Assembly (NCBI GenBank): GCA_963920525.1
Contig: OY986435.1
Location: forward strand, 265,131,299-265,195,298
DNA from: Dichetophora obliterata
Lineage: Eukaryota; Arthropoda; Insecta; Diptera; Sciomyzidae
Direction: 5' to 3'
DNA length: 64,000 bases
Below are positions 57,772 through 64,000 of this stretch, piece by piece. The translations under genes were made by a program, and so were the position numbers. Under the pieces are notes generated by a model that saw only the letters and a list, made by a program, of their open reading frames with translations, ran no database searches and was not told the origin of the DNA. Every line of letters starts with the position of its first letter. Position 1 is the first letter of the stretch.

Positions 57772-59295
57772 GGGCGCATTTATAGTGGCGACTTGTTGCT
57801 GGACCGGACCGAACCGAGAAGAAAAGCTGGAAAACGCTGCACATACAATCGTATGAAACAAGCTCAAAGTGCGTATAGTGCCAGCCGAGCTTGCAACTTC
57901 AAGTGACTTGTGCGCTGGTTTCCATCTACCCGATTGTTGCTTTCTCGCTCGCTCGCACGGCTTGCTTGTGTTTCGATTCATTTTACACGTTGCTTGCTTG
58001 CTTGTTATTACTTTCGTTAAATAATATGAAGTGGAATAAGAAACAAGGAAACCAATTTTTTTGTTGTTTTTGCTGTTGCTCTTTTTCTTCGTCTTTTCTT
58101 TGTTTTTCTTGTGCACAAAAGCAAGTGTGTAAAATGAACAAACGAATGAAAAGGGATTTTTCCCACAAAGTTGGCAACGTTGGCGGTAGCAAACTAAATT
58201 CCTCGGAAATATTTTGATATACGAAAAAACAACAAATTGCAGCACATTTGACTGCCAGCGTCGCGATCGATTCTGTATTTCCTTGAATTCATTCATTCAA
58301 AAAAACAAAGAACTACACGATAGCAACAAAGAAGACCAACAAGAAAAGTAATAAGCATACAAGAACACGAAATTGCGCTCAGTTGTTATGCTGTATTTTC
58401 TTGACCGCAAAAAATACACACAGAAACAGCACTTTAAAGAAGCAACGAAGATAAATTTCTATCAACTGTTGCACACAGAAAACAAAAAGAGAAATAGCGA
58501 AAAAAGCTAAACCAGCCGGTGAAGCAATTCGTCGATTAGCGGCTGCAAGTGCGTTTCATCTAAAACAGAAAATCGAAGATTATCAAATTTTCTTATGTGC
58601 GCTCTTCCTTTCTATTTGATTTTAAGCACAAAAGTAAACAAACAAAAATAGCAGCAACAAGATATAACAACTTTGTTTAGATTAGTTTTGTATTGCTTTG
58701 TTGCAATATCAAAAATAATACAACAAAAACAAAACCTAAATAAAAAAGTTAAAAAAGTTAAAACCAGTTGGATGATCAAGTGGCTTCATGCGGCTTGAAG
58801 TGCGTTTTCGCTGAGTCATAGCATAAAAAAATCTTGGGCCGGCTGCTGATGTACGTTTTTTTAATGTGCGTTCTTTCTACGATCTTCTTTTTTGTCAAAA
58901 AAAAATTGAAATAAAAACACAACAAGAAGGCAACAAAAACCAGCAGAAAACACTTGCGAAAAAAGTTGAAACAAGTTGGTACCTCAAGTGACTTGAAACG
59001 ACTTGCAGTTGCAGGAAGCGTGTTTCAGCAGCGTTTTTCGCATTTTCGTCTCTGCACTTGTTTGTTTGAGGAAAGCAAAATGAATGAACGAAATCATGTG
59101 GCTTTTTTGATGCTTCGGTTGCAAAAATAAACAAAAGAAAAAGTAATATATACAAACAAACCCAAAATAGTCAAAAATCAGCTGAAACAAGTCACCAGCG
59201 ACAAGCGCGCACTATACGCACTTCCAGCTGCTTTTGGCAGGACGCGTTTCCAGCTCGGTCCGGCCCAGCAACCAGCTGTCACTATAAACGCGCCC
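57772..59295. mobile_element. 1.5-kb element, TTA target duplication, GGGCGC ends
   Basis: The left GGGCGCATTTATAGTG and inverted right GGGCGCGTTTATAGTG are TIRs with TTA outside both (57769-57771, 59296-59298). The arms continue with GCTGG, CCGGACCGA and AGCTGG-type blocks. Inside, three diverged units (about 58515, 58760, 58965) each contain an AAGTTGG/AGCCGG start, TCAAGTG(A/G)CTT and a CTTG(A/C)AGT-GCGTTT end. A 175-codon minus frame at 57769-58296 crosses the border and has no recognisable transposase motif. PIF/Harbinger-type by target. Confidence 0.78.
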
Positions 59296-59392
59296 TTAAT
59301 ATCGTATATAAGTTTCTATCGTACTTTTCATGTAAAATACAGAGTGGCATCGACTAGATCGAAGCCTCTAGAATAACAAATCGGCACCCATC

Positions 59393-59990
59393 ATATTTTT
59401 GCTAACTACAAAACCGTCTTTGACAGTCCAAAAAGACAAAACCTACTATATACTCCACCATGTCTGAATTTGGTGTACTTGTAAAACTAATTCATCTTTG
59501 CAGAATGGCACTGTGCAACACCAGCAACGTAGCTAAAATCGGAAAGGAGCTCTCCCGCCCATTTATTACCGAGTTTTCAGACATATCATCCGAGCTGCTA
59601 GTCTGAGACATAGTGCACTATACTCTATAAAGTGTTATGCTGTTGGCGTTTGCTGATGATATCGATATTATTGGCCATAATACACGAGAAGTCAGTGTAG
59701 CATGGGTCTTACAGTGAACGAAGAGAAGGCAAATACCTGGTGTCAACAAACAAACAGTCCTCGTGTCTTGCAACCCTAGATTTCGTCTATTTAGGATAAA
59801 GCATAAGCTCTACTAACAACATCAATGCTGAGATCAAACGAAAAAGCACGCTCTATAAATCGCTCATCATCGACATCAAAATCAATCGACATCGATTTAG
59901 ATACCGTATTAAAATCGAGCTACTACGCTATCTAGGTCATGTTGGACTGAACGACGCTACAACGAAAAAGTTATGCGATTTGACCTTGTT
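59393..59990 (+). pseudogene. Non-LTR retrotransposon reverse-transcriptase fossil
   Basis: Three frames must be followed. Near 59398-59430 one frame reads FANYKTVFDSPKRQNLLYT, the first catalytic-Asp motif of the RT palm (x-x-YK-x-x-FDS). From 59460 another reads MSEFGVLVKLIHLCRMAL followed by GKELSRPF. From 59637 MLLAFADDIDIIG holds the FADD catalytic box at 59649-59660, then GLTVNEEKA. Further on come FVYLG and NNINAEIKRKS at 59780-59850. This order is that of LINE-type RTs. Frameshifts, stops and a missing linker before FADD make it dead. No endonuclease or 3' tail was found. Confidence 0.88.
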
Positions 59991-61815
59991 GATGTTGTTA
60001 TCACCATTTCGTACAAGGGCAAATCATTTTCTCTTATATCTGTATTAAGAACAAATAGCTTAAGTCGACTTAAGACAAATCTAAGTTATTGATGCAGCTG
60101 TGTTCCACGCATATAGCACTATAAACACACAAAATCTGGATCTGTTAGCATGGCCTTAGCCAAAGTTATGACACAAAATTAAAAGATCCTTTCATATAAC
60201 TTATACGGCGATTAAAAACTTGAAGTAAAGATTTCTTGAAACTTTCAAATCAGACTTAATCTGTTATTGCATATTTACACAGATATCAGTATTTGTTGAC
60301 TACCAGACCACTTGGGACTATAACCTCTTAAAAAACCCCCATTTGGGATTATGACCGCTTTGAAGAGGAAAATATGGGGGTTCTGACCCCTTGGAATTTT
60401 AAATTTGCGACTATGTATGTCCTTTGGGGCTATGTCCCGGCACCTTTTAAGCGGTAAAACTTTTCTACACTAGCCCCCTAAGCCGTAAGATTTAGTTTAT
60501 TCATTAGTCTATAAAAAACGGCTCGCGGATCCTTCCCACAATGAAATTATTCTCTAAAACGATCTCCCCACGAAAAATTAAAAGGTCGGTACCAGATTTC
60601 TTTTCTCCCCGAAAATTTCTCTAAGAAGCTACAATTCCCTAGATTATAGTTTTAGATCATCAGTTTACCTTTTAAGGATGCAGTTAAAAATTAACCACAA
60701 AATCAAGCCGGCTTACAGGTGGCATTCTTATGAACTTTTTTTGCGGGATATAGTTTCTCATTTGTATTTATTGAATAATAAATTTTTACAAAATTGCAGT
60801 GTAGAAACACTTGCTTTTTTGTCAAATTAACTTGGTTTTTTTTTGAGTGTTAGTGCTTTTTAGTTAGGAATTGTTGGCAACACTGTTAGTGAATGAATGA
60901 CGATGAAGTGCCAATTTTTTTAAGTTTGTATAAATAATTGAGACGATATTCGAAAGAACTGCAACTAGGCAACTAGTGAAGAGTACCGTAAGGTTGCACG
61001 GAAAGTATCTGCGTAGGTGAAAAGTTATACTTAAATTTAAAGTTAGCTTTTTGAAAAGAATTTTCTTGAAAAATCTTATTAGTTGTAAGGTATTTGTTAA
61101 TATTGATTGAACCATGACAAGGAAATGCACTTCAATGTAAGCAGTTTAGTTAACATTGGCTAAAAAGTAGAATAAGCAAGAAAGTTTAAAGAGGAGAATT
61201 ATGGTTATGTAATGATATGACTTTCTTTACTATTTTCCTTTCGATGTCCCTATTTAATAAGCTATACTTAAAATAACATCTCTGCTGTTTTTTATGTTTA
61301 TATTTCTTTTATTAAAGCAAAACTCATTTCGTTAATTTGTTTTTATGAAAATTACAAAAAAGAACAGACTCAAAACGACAGGTTTTTGTAGGGTGACCCT
61401 ACATAGAATGGATAGGTATGCTTAGACAAAATTTTGAATGTGAAAAAAATTTACGACAAACTCATACATTTGGCCCATTAAAGGGTAAATTCAAAAGAGA
61501 TCTAAACTCTTCAATATTTTAATTATTTTTTATTTTTAAGAGGGACCCCAGAAAGGTGACAGATAGAGGGTAGGTGTGTTCAGCAAAAATAAAGTGTAAA
61601 ATAAAAATAAATTCAGTTTATACATTTTACTCCTTTGGGAGATAAGTTGGGGGAGGTTTAACTAGGTTCGACTTTTTTTTTTGTATAGAAAGCACCAGAA
61701 TGCTGGCACATAGGAAGGTAGGTATTATGTTCAGAAGAAATATTGAGGGTGTTAAGATAATGAGACCAATTTAGGCATTTTATCTTTCAAGGGGTCAATG
61801 TAGCATAGATATTAA
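59991..61815. other. No feature recognised
   Basis: AT-rich sequence. At 60300-60440 a loose repeat of CTTGGGACTATAACC / TTTGGGATTATGACC type is visible, possibly a decayed minisatellite. An upstream first exon of the broken gene at 61816 was looked for and not found. Confidence 0.4.
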
Positions 61816-63541
61816 GCTGATAAAAGTAGAAAGTTGTCTTTTATAAAGCCAGTAATTTGGGTGGAAGACCTAACTGGACATGATGAATCCAGGTGCTACG
61901 CATGCATAAATTTTCGTCCTGGATTAAACAGAAAACAATTGAAAGCAAAAGTATACACTGCTGCATTTACTGCCACACTTCCAGTGCAACGCCCTGCTGA
62001 TACCGATGCACCTAAACCTCCGAGTGCGGATACTGTGTCCCTGCTAGCCGAAACTGTTTTCACCAATCCGACCAATTTGGATAATGCTGATTGGACACCC
62101 GAAATTGAAAATAATGGATCAGAACCGGTAACACAAATCGAAATGAATTACATTGTGGCTAAGATGGGACTATCACAACAAAACTCGGAATGGTTGACAT
62201 CATTTTTGAAGCGCAGAAAACTCATACAGCAAAATGTCAGCGCAACATCATACCGACAATGAGCTGATTTTCAGAAATTTTATTCTGTTGACGAAGCAAA
62301 TACGTTCACGTACTGCCATGATATACTAGGCTTAGTGGAAAAATTGGAAATGGTTTATATCGCTGGCGACTGGTGTTTATTCATCGATGGTTCAGTTACC
62401 AGTTTAAAGGCTCTGCTGCTGCACAAAAAAAAAATAAAAAACCATCCATTCCATTGGGATTCAGCACAACTATGAAGGAAACGTATGAAGCATTGGGCGA
62501 AATTTTGAAGAAAATCAAATACGATGAACACAAATGGAACATTTGTTGCGATCTGAAGGTGGTCAACATACTACAAGGGATTATAGAAAAGGGCGGATAT
62601 CCAAAATACTTCTGCTTCCTTTGTAATTGGGATTCACGATACAAAGGAAATCAATATCAATGTAAAGATTGGAAAGGAAGAACTCCCGAGCTCAACAAAC
62701 AATTAAAATTACGCAATGAACCTATGATAAAGGACCTGGATGATATTTTGTTGCCACCGCTCTACATGAAACTGGGAATAGCTGGGAAATTCGTTGAAGT
62801 GGTGGTCAAAAAAGTTAACGGCGCCTTTGACTGTTTGAAATCCATCTTTCCGAAACTCTGTGATGAGAAAATTAAAAACGGTACGTATCGTACTCTTTAT
62901 TTAAATATTGTCATATTTAAATTTGTTAATTTCTATACATTCGCATTACCAATAATTTGTTCGTTTTTCTTATGTATTTAAAACAGGTATTCTCAATGGA
63001 CCTGATATTCGGAAATTGATCAAAAGTGATTCTTTCAGAAATTTGCTTTCAGAGCATCACGGCCACCAACATGCATGGAACGCATTGAAAGAAGTAATAG
63101 AAGGCGTTCTAGGAAAGAACCGTGTCCAGCGAGAAGAGATACAGCAACGAGTGGACAGGTTGCTGTATTATTTCGAAAAAATCGGTGCATCCATGACGCT
63201 GAAATTGCATTTCTTGCACCACCACCTCGATACCTTTTTGGCACAATCACCTCAGGAATCAGACGAACAAGGAGAGAGGTTCCACCAGGTGACCATGCCA
63301 ATTGAAAAGCGGTTCAAAAGCAAAAAATTGGATGCATTGCTTGCGGAGGTTTGTTGGTGAAGTTCCACAATTATGCAGTTTGAAGAAAGCACCGAAGATG
63401 AAGACATTGAAATTGGTGGACACAGTGAAAGAAACACGCCCTTCAGACTCAGACCATGAATATGAACAACCTACGAAGAAAACAAGATCATCAGAACCAC
63501 AAGCGTCAACTTCTACAAGGATGTATATTGCCAATAATTGA
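61816..63541 (+). pseudogene. Broken gene of a multicopy CFLCxWDSR transposase-like family
   Basis: The pieces, in order, match a large family of uncharacterised proteins repeated many times in arthropod and cnidarian genomes (from memory; not verified here). Piece 1 (61816-62262) has KLSFIKPVIWVEDL, CYAC, a KPP tail and a helix-like MGLSQQNSEWL. An in-frame TGA at 62260-62262 stops it, yet the same frame continues as ADFQKFYSVDEANTF to LFIDGSVTSLKALLLH. At the ten-A run 62425-62434 the frame changes to SIPLGFSTTMKETYEALGEI, CCDLKVVNILQG and YFCFLCNWDSR, then DILLPPLYMKLG. After the intron 62881-62986 come NGPDIRKLI, KLHFLHHHLD and DEQGERFHQ. A TGA at 63358 ends it at EVCW; an open tail in another frame (SLKKAPKMK, then Ser/Lys-rich, to 63541) suggests a further frameshift. 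The N-terminal exon is missing. Cys pairs suggest metal binding; function is unknown. Confidence 0.8.
62881..62986 (+). other. 106-bp GT-AG intron in the broken gene
   Basis: The donor G|GTACGT and acceptor AAACAG|G flank an AT-rich 106-bp intron in phase 1. Splicing joins KIKNG to ILNGPDIRKLI without a shift, which restores the order seen in the family. The intron begins and ends canonically and has a TTTTTCTTATGTATTT tract before the acceptor. Confidence 0.8.
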
Positions 63542-64000
63542 AAAAATTTTCTAAATTTTGTTTTTATGCATATTATAATTGCGTATTAATTGCATATTAT
63601 TTTATCTTCAATAAGTTTTTATAAATTTTTTTTTTGCATTATAATTTTTTAATTTTTATTTTTATTTTAAGGGTGGTGGCTATAACTGATTTTTTAAATT
63701 CATACCTTTACTCAATTGCGAATAAAAGCGAAACGCGTGCATCGATTTTCATGATCTTTGTCTCATTTTGCTCATAGGTTATATGACTTTGCGAAAAAGT
63801 AACTACACTTTAAACTTATTTCCGTTTTGTATTTTTTATGAATTTAAAAAAAAATAAAAATATTTTTTTTCTTCATGCGCTTATTTTTAACTTGGAAACT
63901 GTTGCTTTTATAGGAAAGCAATATATGAATAGATTAAGGAAATTGTAATTCTTAATTTTTTAAAATTTATTTCAACTAAATCGGGCTAGTGGTTGTCGAG
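63542..64000. other. 3' flank; possible Helitron 5' remnant at the window edge
   Basis: AT-rich. An AATAAA at about 63722 could serve as a poly(A) signal for the broken gene. The last 30 bases (AACTAAATCGGGCTAGTGGT, then TGTCGAG) resemble the AAATCGGTTCAGCGGTTTTCGAG-type phrase near Helitron 5' ends at 46913, so a minus-strand Helitron may start just beyond the window. Confidence 0.35.

Noticed and set aside
57769..58296. Minus-strand frame of 175 codons
   Set aside because: It crosses the border of a TTA-flanked element, is Lys/Ser low-complexity in the middle, and shows no transposase or host domain.
63361..63440. A second tiny intron near the end of the broken gene
   Set aside because: A GT...AG pair exists at about 63349-63380, but the span is near 35 bp, too short for an insect intron; a frameshift is simpler.
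1..64000. Intact host protein-coding gene or endogenous virus
   Set aside because: No long conserved frame, splice-linked exon series or viral structural/replication motif was recognised anywhere in the window on either strand.

Overview
The window is AT-rich, gene-poor eukaryotic DNA that looks like insect, most likely dipteran, intergenic or intronic sequence. Reasons: tRNA-derived SINEs, Helitrons, a non-LTR reverse-transcriptase fossil, many short inverted-repeat (MITE-like) elements, and a GT-AG intron of about 100 bp in the one substantial coding remnant. Species is not determinable from what I can see. I found no intact host gene, no tRNA or rRNA gene and no CRISPR array. Most open frames are short chance frames in AT-rich DNA or frames kept open by tandem repeats.

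Layout. 1-7.6 kb: inverted-repeat and foldback elements, including one with TTAA flanks and a 677-bp element (6040-6716) with 48-bp palindromic subterminal repeats. 9.9-12.5 kb: a segment that recurs inverted at 47.3-50.2 kb. 13.8-17.2 kb: a foldback element, then an ACACGCA-ended element containing a TA-flanked insertion and a SINE. 17.3-20.3 kb: a hAT-like end, a copy of a satellite found also at 38-39 kb, a ~150-bp tandem array and a MITE. 21.5-23.1 kb: a decayed Helitron with recognisable Rep/helicase-gene fragments, and a second Helitron 5' end. 25.6-30.5 kb: nested MITEs and minisatellites. 32-36 kb: MITEs and two inverted arrays of an 18-bp repeat. 36.5-40.0 kb: a SINE split by an element that is itself split by a hAT-like element carrying a satellite array. 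43.8-47.0 kb: a non-coding Helitron on the minus strand with correct A/T flanks. 50.8-57.4 kb: three hAT-type elements with 8-bp target duplications, several nested, and SINEs. 57.8-59.3 kb: a 1.5-kb TTA-flanked element. 59.4-60.0 kb: a reverse-transcriptase fossil. 61.8-63.5 kb: a broken gene of a multicopy, transposase-like family with a CFLCxWDSR-type motif.

How it fits together: this is a record of layered transposon insertion. Target-site duplications, and in one case an uninterrupted paralog, let the order of insertion be read directly. Nothing here looks able to move by itself: every coding part seen is broken, and most elements are non-autonomous. All coordinates were read by eye, and element limits without a stated target duplication may be off by tens of bases.
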